Below are positions 27,601-36,240 of a stretch of DNA of 64,000 bases, in pieces. The translations under genes were made by a program, and so were the position numbers. Source of the DNA: Sthenelais limicola (Eukaryota > Annelida > Polychaeta > Phyllodocida > Sigalionidae); NCBI GenBank assembly GCA_942159475.1, contig OW804095.1:70150773-70214772 (forward strand), written 5' to 3'. Position 1 is the stretch's first letter. Each line of letters opens with the position of its first letter. Under the pieces are notes generated by a model that was not told the origin of the DNA, ran no database searches, and saw only the letters and a program-made list of their open reading frames with translations.

Positions 27601-30600
27601 CGCCTACATCATTATTCATGTTAATCTGTTATCACATTTATTCCTATATAATTTGTACTGTAATTGTTAAGAACTTTTGATAAAAGGGGCTCCACTGAAA
27701 CTGGAAAAGATACTAGGACTACTGGGAAAAGTACCAGTTATTACAAGAAGAGTATATACTTCAGGATCAGGGTTTTCTGTCATATTTCATATCACAATTG
27801 CCTTTTTCTTAGTAGGCCTTCGGAATTGGTTATTGGGAGTGAGAGCACACTCAAAAGGGAACAAAGAATAATGATTTTGAAGGCTGAGGGATGTAGAATT
27901 TAGCTTCATTTTAAGGCGTCTCTTAAGTAATGCAAATGTCTTTGTTTGGGACTTCAGCCCAGCTCTATCTCAACTTCAAAAGTGAATGACCTAGATGGCT
28001 ATCCTAGGACTATAATAATTGTTCCCTGGCCCTTGCTGCATGTCATTAACAAAGGTACATATTACTCTAATTATACATCTTCATTCTTGGAAGAATCTAT
28101 TAGAGATCTATTTACACAGAACATGCGAAATATTTTATATTACATTGGAATTTATGTTATGTAGTAATTCCGATAATGTACGGTCGATTTAGATTGAGAA
28201 GAACACGTGAATGGTATTTTCCACTTGGCATCTATCCTTCGCAAAACCCTTTCATAAAAAAAATCACCATTATTTTGAGTCGGTTGCCTTACTCTGCTTT
28301 GTTTGCATGTTATGTGAGAATGTACCCTAAATTTGGCTAAAAGTTCTTTTGGAAAACTTTTGGAAATACAGTTTAATTAAAAAAAGGTACAAAGTAGCCG
28401 TGGGTACATCCTGAGGATTTCGGAACGATTCTCCCATTATTAAGAAAATAATCGACCCTAAACATTGGAATTCCCCTAGAAAGCTAGTACAAAGGGGAAA
28501 ATGATTAATATTGAGATATTATTAGGATTTAAGATTATTTAAAAATATCATGTATTTAAGAATAATGGATTCAGCAGAACGAATTCTCATTGTTATTATA
28601 ATTTGGATGCTCCGATTCATATAACGATTCAATTCTGAGAAATTTAATTTTATAGAATCTTTGCATTATTATTATTATACAATGAATTAATCTATTAAAT
28701 GTACATTAAAAATATGTTGAATGGCGTCAATATTGCGAATAGCGACTTTTGGTTCATTTCTGGTCAAAATCATCACCCATAATACAAAATTGATATTGCA
28801 GTTTGTGTTAGGGCTCATGACAGTTTAACATCTATAGATACCAACTTTTATTATCAATTCTAAGAAACTATAAATCACTCGAACTCGGAAGATCATGTTT
28901 CAGGTTGTTTTTTCTAGCTAGACAGAATTAGACATAAACATGCTGCAATTCAGTGATGGGACACATAGAAGCCTCTGGGGGAGATATTGGTCATTTATAC
29001 ATGAGACAAGCGTATACAGATAAGGTAAAATGTAATACAATGTAAATGTCAGGCAGTAAGTTAGAAAAGCTGACAAGGGAGAAGAGAAATATTGATGTCA
29101 TTGGCAATTTAATGAGTGGCATCGTCGTCATACTCCAAGGTTCATACATATATAATTGAAGAAGAAGAGCTGTGACATGACACGATGGGATGTTGACGTC
29201 CACGTGGACACTGATGACGTCGTTCTCGAGAGCCTGAACCGACGTCGCTGGTTCTGAACCGCGAGACGTCCATCCGGTCATTGCCACCCTAACTCTCGCG
29301 ATTTATATAAATATTCCAGTAGGAATATGTACCATTAATAAATATGGATGTCGAATGGCGACAATTTGCCTACACCACAGCATTTTTGTGGTATTTACCT
29401 TCTCCTATATGAATAAATAAAGACTGTTGAAGGGATTTCTTTGTTTTGAAGGGTAAATACCAATGTAGTCCTCATTTATAATGGCGAATAATTATAATAT
29501 TCTGTTTATTTTGTTAGCCTCACCAATGTATATAATGTCGAACGGCGACCTGTACCTACACCAACATATTTTGAAACAGAACCAGAATAAATAAATTCTT
29601 TTTGCGATCATTTGATACCTAAAGACATGAGAACTGCAACACTAAGTGAGAACTAATAACATTGAATTAGAATAATATAAGGCAAATATATAGATCCTCT
29701 TTCCATGCATACATTCTTTTCGAAAAGAAAAAAGTTTTTTTGCCATAATTTTCTAAATATTCATGGCAGATGCATATAATGGGGATAACTATTGCTTCAT
29801 TTAACCGCAGAAGCCATTCGTTTTGACTAAAATATTGTAAACTAACTGTATTAAAAGATATTGCTCATTATGTCAAATTCTCCCCAACGGTAGAATTGAC
29901 CATAATTATATATATCTAACCACTTGAATGATGTCTCAATGAACAGTGCACAACAACTCGTATGAAAAGGTATGAACATCGGTACGAAAAGCTCGGTACT
30001 TTTAAGTGGTGTAGTATCCATTGGATGAATGTGGTATATCCATGAAAGGTAGAAGTGGTAGGGATAGAGGGGTGATTCACGACTTTTTGTCATTGGAGAT
30101 TGTGTGTGGCGCATACCACTCAGAGACGGTTATGGGCCGAGCATACAGAAGGGAGATGATGTTAGATGATGGATGAGAAGTGACCCTGACACCATAAACA
30201 CCAGGACATCGGCAGGATAATGTGCGAGGGCATGTGTACTACTAGCATCGCTATTGTTCAGTGCAGTGTCATCCCATAGCCCTAATGAAGGGAGCATTAC
30301 AGTATGTGTAATAAAGCATTTACTCAAATTCCTACATTAATATCTATGGATGAATGTCTCTTGGTGTCTTGAATGTCTGTTCCTTGGTTGTTTGATATGA
30401 CTCTAGTTTGCTATAGACAGAAAGAAGGCATTTGGGTAAAATACCATTTTTTGACATAAAATACATCATTAACCGTTCTCATTAACGATAGATTGTACAC
30501 TATGCATTTATTAACGCCTAACGATGACGGTGCCACCAAGGCGTAAATACATCATTTATTCATAACGGACTTGATAGTAAAAGATTGGTTCCAGGCATCA

Positions 30601-31735
30601 TGATGTCTAGCAGTACCATAGCAGGTGTTTCCATATAGAGTCCGATTTATCATTGGCGACCCTTTCTCAATGTTGTCGATGTATAACGTTATCATGTTGC
30701 GCTTACATATGTGATTCAACCGCGTTTGTTTTCTCGAATATTTCAAATAGGCTACAGAACATAATTATGAATCAAACTTATCGGAATGTTAAAATGCATG
30801 ATCTGGGAATGTTATTCACATTCCCAAGTAGTATATAAAAAATGTGAACTGTCGCGGGTCTTCCGTTTCCTCACTTTCTAAAAATGGATGATAGAAGGAA
30901 ATCTTGCATGAGAAATATTTCCAGCTTCTGAGACGCTGCTGTTGGAACTTCCTGTTTACATTAGTTTCTAGATGCACGCCTGTACTGGAAATGAAAGCCG
31001 AACCGTAGACAAACATCGGAAGGGACAGAGCAAGAGCGAAGTGGTGTAGAAATACATACTGGAGTATTGGCGATGAGGTGTGATTGCTTGAGCACTGTGC
31101 GCGGAGGAAAACAGACTAAATGAAGTTGAGAACAGGAAGAGAGGGTGCAAACAGAAAGGAGGACATAATTATGGAGAAGAAAGCTAAGTACAAGTGTCAC
31201 TAGACGTGCCTAAGAAGATAGTATATATACACACTATAAAACTGCGCAAATTACCGATACGAGGAATATAATACACAAAATGAATGGTACGGATATAATA
31301 TAGTATGTACGCGTATGTACGATTCTTCAGTTAACGAATTGGAACTCAGTTAGTTGTCTGCAGATTCAATTAAAGTACATTATATGTTCGGAAAGAAGCT
31401 TCAAGACAAAGAACTACGTAGGGGATAACAAGACATGATAAATCGGATTGCTCTAAACATGCGAAATGAAGTACAATCTATCATTTAGTTCACGAACCAA
31501 GTTTTATCTTGAAGTTAAATGCTCTGATTAAATAGCACAATCAAGTTTACTTGGGAAGCACGTCTGCTCTGGCTGCTACTGATTGTCAAAGGAAAACACT
31601 AGGCCTCCATGGGATGTCTAAGGCTAGTAATTCAATCTTGGATAGATATCCCAAAGTAAGACGAATGTCTGGAACAAGTCTGGCCTAAAACCCATCTCCA
31701 CAAACTTTCTCCTCGCGACGTATTAGTTTACTTCA
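24601..31735. other. Gene-free AT-rich DNA
   Basis: No credible exon or RNA gene. Two diverged direct copies of a short segment (atgtcgaatggcgac at 29348-29362 and atgtcgaacggcgac at 29534-29548, each followed by cctacacca-like sequence) lie 186 bp apart. A CpG-richer patch at about 29195-29290 contains a minus-strand frame with a TATATAAA string just upstream, but the frame turns into random sequence and I do not call it a gene. Confidence 0.5.
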
Positions 31736-31827
31736 TATATGTTGGGTGACGGACGGATGCTAATATATAAGAGAAGTGAACGCAGGAATGGCCTGAAACC
31801 ATGCAAAGCAGGGTTTTATTCAGCAAA
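31736..31827 (-). repeat. Ngaro-1 B2 repeat (outer 3' end)
   Basis: 92-bp direct repeat identical by eye to B1. In element orientation it contains GAATAAAACC, i.e. an AATAAA polyadenylation hexamer, near its inner end. The core TTTCAGGCCATTCCTGCGTTC is shared, with few changes, with the B repeats of the second Ngaro element at 51.3-51.7 kb. Confidence 0.93.
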
Positions 31828-31848
31828 TACATATGACAATCAAAAAGA

Positions 31849-32034
31849 AAAAATTTTTGAAATATCCTGTCCGCTCAGTGCGGAGCTGGATGAACGAATG
31901 TTAATGTTTATGTTCGTAGCGCTACGTCATAGGCGCCGCCCAGGAACGACCTGATTGGTCGATGACGTGAATGGGCGTGGTCAAGCAACCGCCCCTTGGC
32001 TACCCAAATATGGGCACCGATGAATCGGTTGTGT
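31849..32034 (-). repeat. Ngaro-1 A2 repeat (inner copy)
   Basis: 186-bp copy of the A1 repeat, directly abutting B1. Having A2 between B1 and B2 lets the RNA template regenerate both ends during reverse transcription in the accepted models for split-repeat YR elements. The B1/A2 border represents the joined ends of the presumed circular intermediate. Confidence 0.93.
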
Positions 32035-32125
32035 ATATGTTGGGTGACGGACGGATGCTAATATATAAGAGAAGTGAACGCAGGAATGGCCTGAAACCAT
32101 GCAAAGCAGGGTTTTATTCAGCAAA
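32034..32125 (-). repeat. Ngaro-1 B1 repeat
   Basis: 92-bp direct repeat identical by eye to B2 (offset 298 bp). It lies immediately after the YR stop in element orientation and carries the AATAAA hexamer, so it is a plausible source of the transcript's 3' end signal. Confidence 0.93.
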
Positions 32126-32143
32126 AGGCCAAACAAGAGAACA

Positions 32144-33088
32144 TCAAGAGGAAAGGCTATCCAAAGCCCTTCCCACCACACTCTCGCACTCCATTTGATC
32201 CTGAGGAGAGGGTATGATATAAGTAGACACAATAGAGGATCTCCAATTTCCTCTAACCTTGATATTGTCCATAGAGATGCCTAAGGAAGACATGTACGAA
32301 GCTCCTCCCCGGCGAAATGAATGAGACGAGAAGATATTCTTCAATCCAGCAGCAGTAGACAGAGCACGAAGCTTACTATTGAACTGGTCATATCCTAAAT
32401 GCCCATATGAGTGGCAAGAGAACAAGGGTGAAGAGGTAGGAAGATCCTGGTCTAGCAGTTTGCGTATCCAGTATACTGGACACAAGGGTTTGTTAGCAAT
32501 AGTTCTGATTATTATAGAAAAGGGGGAAGTAGATGTCTTGGTAGTACCAACCTGTACGACCAGCCCCCCTGGTACGAGGGAAATGTTTTTACGGAGCAGC
32601 ATGTGAGGGGAACTAACCACATGTCCAACCCTTAATAGGGATCTGAATAAAAACACGAATGCAGACCAACACATTAGGTCCAAATCATCTTGCAAATCCA
32701 GGCAAGGGTACATTTTCATAAGGTCTGAAGGCTTGATGGGAGGCGCAGGGGTAGGAGCAGCTCCAGGTAGACTCTTTATCCCACGAAGCACTGATTTAAT
32801 AGCTGGGTGGGACAAGGTAGGGCAGTCCAGCCCCAACAGTCTTGCATAAGCCACCACACCAGCCACATAAGTACAGACTGACGAGTATCTCATGACAGAT
32901 GATAAATAGGCACAGAAAGAAGATAGCTTCTGAACCGTTATAGGCACTAGCGACGATGAATTTTCATCCAAGAAGGACTTGAAAAGTTTCCATTGTCTGA
33001 GCCTTTGAAGCTTTGTTGAAGGGGCAAGGGCTAGACCCCTGAGTTGAATAACTCTATCCGTCCATTTGCTGAGCCCTGGAGCAAACAA
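32144..33088 (-). CDS. Ngaro-1 tyrosine recombinase (integrase)
   Basis: Site-specific recombinase expected to insert the circular DNA copy of the element. An N-terminal helical core-binding-like part (about residues 10-100) is followed by the catalytic domain. The catalytic set is visible: Arg153 in FRSLLRVGHVV, His256-x-x-Arg259 in SSHSFRRGGAS, Trp282 in GNWRSS and the nucleophile candidate Tyr290 in VSTYI. Length 314 residues is usual for the family. It overlaps the end of pol by 58 nt in the -1 frame. The frame opens with a TGA just upstream, the first codon here is TTG, and the first in-frame ATG is codon 66, inside the core-binding part. Translation therefore probably depends on frameshifting from pol, a non-AUG start or splicing. 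I see no canonical XXXYYYZ slippery heptamer in the overlap. Confidence 0.9.
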   Translation of the reverse strand: MFAPGLSKWTDRVIQLRGLALAPSTKLQRLRQWKLFKSFLDENSSSLVPITVQKLSSFCAYLSSVMRYSSVCTYVAGVVAYARLLGLDCPTLSHPAIKSVLRGIKSLPGAAPTPAPPIKPSDLMKMYPCLDLQDDLDLMCWSAFVFLFRSLLRVGHVVSSPHMLLRKNISLVPGGLVVQVGTTKTSTSPFSIIIRTIANKPLCPVYWIRKLLDQDLPTSSPLFSCHSYGHLGYDQFNSKLRALSTAAGLKNIFSSHSFRRGGASYMSSLGISMDNIKVRGNWRSSIVSTYIIPSPQDQMECESVVGRALDSLSS

Positions 33089-35184
33089 TAATCAGTGTTA
33101 ATACAGCAAAGATTTGTAGATAATAAGATATCAGGAACAGGGGCGTCAGCACGATAATAAGGCAGGCGAGATAAAATATCCGCCACCACATTATTGTCAG
33201 TTTTAATGTATTTAGGTGTGAGAGAAATATTAAAAATGAAACAAATCCAATACAGCTCATAGAGCCATTGCATGCACTGCTTGCTACTGCTCGTTCCATT
33301 CTTCAACATAGCAATAACCTGAGTGTTGTCTATGAAACACACCACATTTTTGTTCTTCAAAACACTGGCCCACCGTCTGATTCCAGTCAAAACGGGGAAT
33401 AATTCCTGGATATTAATATTGGAAGCCAGATCATTTTCCATAGGAACAGAGCACATATGGCCTTCATGCTTGACGCAACTAGGTAATTCACAATTGTTCC
33501 AGGGTCCAGCAAACCAATCTGCTCCCATGAAGGCTGCAAACCCCTTTGATGAGGAGTCAGAAACAATTGGGAGATGAAACATTTCCTTTTTCAACATACC
33601 TACACCGTTGAAACATTTGGAAAAGGACTCCCACCAGTTCAGGTCCATCCTCGCTTCATCTGATATAGGCATAACATGGAGTTTTTTCACAAGCATCATT
33701 TTGTACATATCGAAAAACCGTCTACAAAAGGTTCTTCCACCTTGAAACACTGCAGAGCAGTGAGACACATAACCACAAAATTTCTCCAGTTGTTTCTTGG
33801 TCATGAATCTAGCATCTTTCACTTCTCCTATTAGCTCGGTGAGCTTATTCACTTTCCCTGTGGGCAAGGATAGGGTCATCTCTCTCGTGTCCAAGGTGAA
33901 TCCGAGATATACACATGTAGAAGAGGGGGCGGTTACTTTTTTCCATGCCACATGGAAACCCATGAAGCGGAGGCAGTACAATAAAACATCACGGTAATGA
34001 GAACATGTTTCATAAGAATCACTGGCGACAAAAAAATCATCCAGAAAGTTAACCACAGGGAATTCAAACAATTCAGAGACACATGTTACAAAGAAGTTTG
34101 AGATGCTGTTAAAAATACACGGGCCTGTACGCAGCCCAAAGCATAGTCTGTTATCCACGAACAGTTCATTTTTACCTCTAATATCCCACCTAAAGCCACA
34201 ATATCGACGGTGGTCCGGATTTATAGGGACAGCCCTATAGGCTGACTTAATGTCGACTACAGCCATAAAGGCACCTTCATCAATTAAACTAATCGCATCA
34301 TCAATTGATTTGAAAGAGAATTCGCGTACCAAGCTGTTACAATGTTCATTTACGGACTGCCCCAAAGGTCTGCTGCAATCTGTTATGGGCCTAATGCCCC
34401 CATCAGCCTTTGGGACAGCCCCAAGCGAATGGATACAAGTAGGAATTTCATCAGCAATTGAGATAAAACCCTCATCGAGTTCCTTGTTAACAATATCGTC
34501 CATCTTGGACTTAATTTCAGGTTCAAGGATAGATTTATAATTCGCACAGTCGTACGGTTCTACCTCGGTGTCAACTACATCAAAACCTTCTAAAACACCG
34601 TAGAAAACATCAATGTAAGTTGTAACACTACTAGGGTTAAGACTGAACAATAAATATGCAAAACGACAAGGTTTTAATTGTGTACTCTTGCCCCCAAGAA
34701 CATGGCGACATTGACATTTACCACGAGCACAGCCAGCATAAACATTTACGAAAGAACCACGCTTAGAACTTGGGGATGTAAAAAGTAAAATATCGTCGTT
34801 CATTTCGCTACCATCACGACCAAAGTCAGCAATAATTTTCCTAATATCATTGTACTTAGCTTCAAGTGGTGAAAACGTATCCTGGGAGCAAGAAGGCAAG
34901 GATATCGGGAATAATCCAACTGTCGAAGCACGATTATCATTGTCAAAGTCACCACAGTCGGCCATGACACTACGGTCAAAGTTCAAGGACGGGTCGTTTC
35001 CATCACAACCCGGGTTCACTTCCGGGTCAAGGTTGTCAAATTCAAAACAAACGTTCGAGTCGCAAAGACTCGGCTTTTCTACTGCTAATACACCATTAAC
35101 CACATGACAGTCTGAAAATACAACATTTTCCTCAATAAAACACTCATCAAGACAAACCTTAGCGAATTCACGACCCTCCGTATC
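33031..35184 (-). CDS. Ngaro-1 pol: reverse transcriptase and RNase H
   Basis: Polymerase of the element, which copies its RNA into DNA and degrades the RNA strand. I start it at the codon after the gag UAG because the frame is continuous with gag and has no ATG until about 220 nt downstream (34965); a GTG at 35101-35103 also exists. Numbering from that GTG: a Cys/His cluster CARGKCQCRH at 125-134; RT motif A VVDIKSAYR with Asp284; motif B FGLRTGPCIFNS near 322-333; motif C FLDDFF with Asp355-Asp356 (an L-D-D form of YxDD); YLGFTLDT near 399-406. RNase H follows with SDSSSKG (Asp516), NIQEL (Glu567), FIDNTQ (Asp592) and NNVVADILSRL (Asp642). The frame is undamaged and ends in TAG at 33031-33033, overlapping YR. 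Confidence 0.93.
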   Translation of the reverse strand, partial: DTEGREFAKVCLDECFIEENVVFSDCHVVNGVLAVEKPSLCDSNVCFEFDNLDPEVNPGCDGNDPSLNFDRSVMADCGDFDNDNRASTVGLFPISLPSCSQDTFSPLEAKYNDIRKIIADFGRDGSEMNDDILLFTSPSSKRGSFVNVYAGCARGKCQCRHVLGGKSTQLKPCRFAYLLFSLNPSSVTTYIDVFYGVLEGFDVVDTEVEPYDCANYKSILEPEIKSKMDDIVNKELDEGFISIADEIPTCIHSLGAVPKADGGIRPITDCSRPLGQSVNEHCNSLVREFSFKSIDDAISLIDEGAFMAVVDIKSAYRAVPINPDHRRYCGFRWDIRGKNELFVDNRLCFGLRTGPCIFNSISNFFVTCVSELFEFPVVNFLDDFFVASDSYETCSHYRDVLLYCLRFMGFHVAWKKVTAPSSTCVYLGFTLDTREMTLSLPTGKVNKLTELIGEVKDARFMTKKQLEKFCGYVSHCSAVFQGGRTFCRRFFDMYKMMLVKKLHVMPISDEARMDLNWWESFSKCFNGVGMLKKEMFHLPIVSDSSSKGFAAFMGADWFAGPWNNCELPSCVKHEGHMCSVPMENDLASNINIQELFPVLTGIRRWASVLKNKNVVCFIDNTQVIAMLKNGTSSSKQCMQWLYELYWICFIFNISLTPKYIKTDNNVVADILSRLPYYRADAPVPDILLSTNLCCINTDYCLLQGSANGRIELFNSGV

Positions 35185-36021
35185 CTATTTCGAGCCTTTT
35201 GCACCCGAACAAGCCTTGGCCCCGTGGTCGAATGATCCGCAGCTAGAACATTTATGGGGGAAGTCACAGCCTTTCACTGAACAACCTCCTGGGTTGTTAT
35301 ACTTGAAACACACACGATCTTTCTTGGATTTTGTAGACTTTACCGTAGACACCTTTTTGGAGTTCTCGAAGGCATAGCAACGTAAAACTTCCTCCTGCCG
35401 CACATCTTGGAAGGCGGCCAAGCCCGCCTTATTGGCTCTCGCCCTTACGGCCTGGTCGTAGAGTAAGCTAGCCTTCAATGTGTAAACCTGCGACCCCGCC
35501 TTCTCGCACATTGTAAGGCAGTGGTTGACAACGCCCTGAACTTCATCTAACGATCTGGCGTCTGTTACCAGCTTACTAACAAGTTTTAAGTTAAGAAGCA
35601 GCAGATTTTCAAAAGAGTCAATGCTTTCACCTTTCTCCAGATCCCTTGTCTGGTCAAATGGGCGTGTCCGTGATCTCGACCTCGTACGGTCTCTGGCACG
35701 ACCGCGCACACGGTGGGCTCCGCCCACCTCGTAGATAGAACTTTCCACACTAGGATCCCGTTCACGATGGTTAAACATCACTGTCCCAGAATTCTCACTA
35801 ATAGTGGAGGAAGATCCGGAACCACCAGCAGGCGTGGCCGAAGCAGAGTCCAGCTTTTTTCCTTCCAATGAGGTTATGAGGTTCTGCATCATCGATTCCA
35901 ACGATCCGATCCTACCATTAAGTTGATTAATATCAACAACAGCCGGAGAACTGGTACAATCTTCGTTCAGAGGAGGTACGTGCGTCTCACCGCACTTGGT
36001 GCACAACTTTGATTTCCCCAT
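35185..36021 (-). CDS. Ngaro-1 Gag-like nucleic-acid-binding protein (278 aa)
   Basis: Structural/RNA-binding protein that should package the element RNA. From the N-terminus: a C-x2-C-x3-H-x7-C cluster (Cys7, Cys10, His14, Cys22); a short coiled-coil-like stretch at about 31-55; a Ser-rich linker; an Arg/Ser-rich segment at about 104-126; a helical, Leu-rich region at about 134-225; and two C-terminal zinc motifs. These are a CCCH type C-x8-C-x4-C-x3-H (238, 247, 252, 256) and a retroviral-like CCHC knuckle C-x2-C-x4-H-x4-C (258, 261, 266, 271). The start is the ATG at 36019-36021, 34 bases inside the A1 repeat boundary. The ORF ends in TAG at 35185-35187, and pol continues in the same frame. 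The domain order and zinc motifs are shared with the gag of the element at 48.9 kb. Confidence 0.92.
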   Translation of the reverse strand: MGKSKLCTKCGETHVPPLNEDCTSSPAVVDINQLNGRIGSLESMMQNLITSLEGKKLDSASATPAGGSGSSSTISENSGTVMFNHRERDPSVESSIYEVGGAHRVRGRARDRTRSRSRTRPFDQTRDLEKGESIDSFENLLLLNLKLVSKLVTDARSLDEVQGVVNHCLTMCEKAGSQVYTLKASLLYDQAVRARANKAGLAAFQDVRQEEVLRCYAFENSKKVSTVKSTKSKKDRVCFKYNNPGGCSVKGCDFPHKCSSCGSFDHGAKACSGAKGSK

Positions 36022-36054
36022 ATCGAAAAATTATCGAATAAATCGGCGAAATGC

Positions 36055-36240
36055 AAAAATTTTTGAAATATCCTGTCCGCTCAGTGCGGAGCTGGATGAA
36101 CGAATGTTAATGTTTATGTTCGTAGCGCTACGTCATAGGCGCCGCCCAGGAACGACCTGATTGGTCGATGACGTGAATGGGCGTGGTCAAGCAACCGCCC
36201 CTTGGCTACCCAAATATGGGCACCGATGAATCGGTTGTGT
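36055..36240 (-). repeat. Ngaro-1 A1 repeat and likely promoter
   Basis: 186-bp terminal repeat immediately upstream of gag, identical by eye to A2. In element orientation it contains GGGGCGG (GC box), CACGTCATCG (CRE-like), GACCAATCAGG (strong CCAAT/NF-Y match) and CCTATGACGTAG (second CRE-like site) within about 120 bp. The density and spacing of these motifs are those of a TATA-less RNA polymerase II promoter. That the repeat acts as promoter is inferred, not shown. Confidence 0.8.

Larger units (their letters stand above)
31736..36240 (-). mobile_element. Complete Ngaro-type YR retrotransposon (Ngaro-1)
   Basis: A 4.5-kb DIRS-order retrotransposon of the Ngaro type on the minus strand. 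The order is A1 (36055-36240), gag, RT/RNase H, tyrosine recombinase, B1 (32034-32125), A2 (31849-32034), B2 (31736-31827). This A1-ORFs-B1A2B2 split-direct-repeat layout is diagnostic of Ngaro/PAT-type elements, as opposed to the inverted repeats of DIRS1. No methyltransferase domain is visible between RNase H and YR, which favours Ngaro over PAT. B1 and A2 abut, sharing one base; A2 and B2 are separated by 21 bases. By eye A1 equals A2 and B1 equals B2 throughout, and all three ORFs are open, so the copy looks young and possibly functional. YR elements normally make no target-site duplication, and none is seen. Confidence 0.93.

Noticed and set aside
29195..29320. Possible minus-strand first exon with TATATAAA
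   Set aside because: The TATA-like string is too close to the ATG for a usual start site and the frame soon becomes random hydrophobic sequence.
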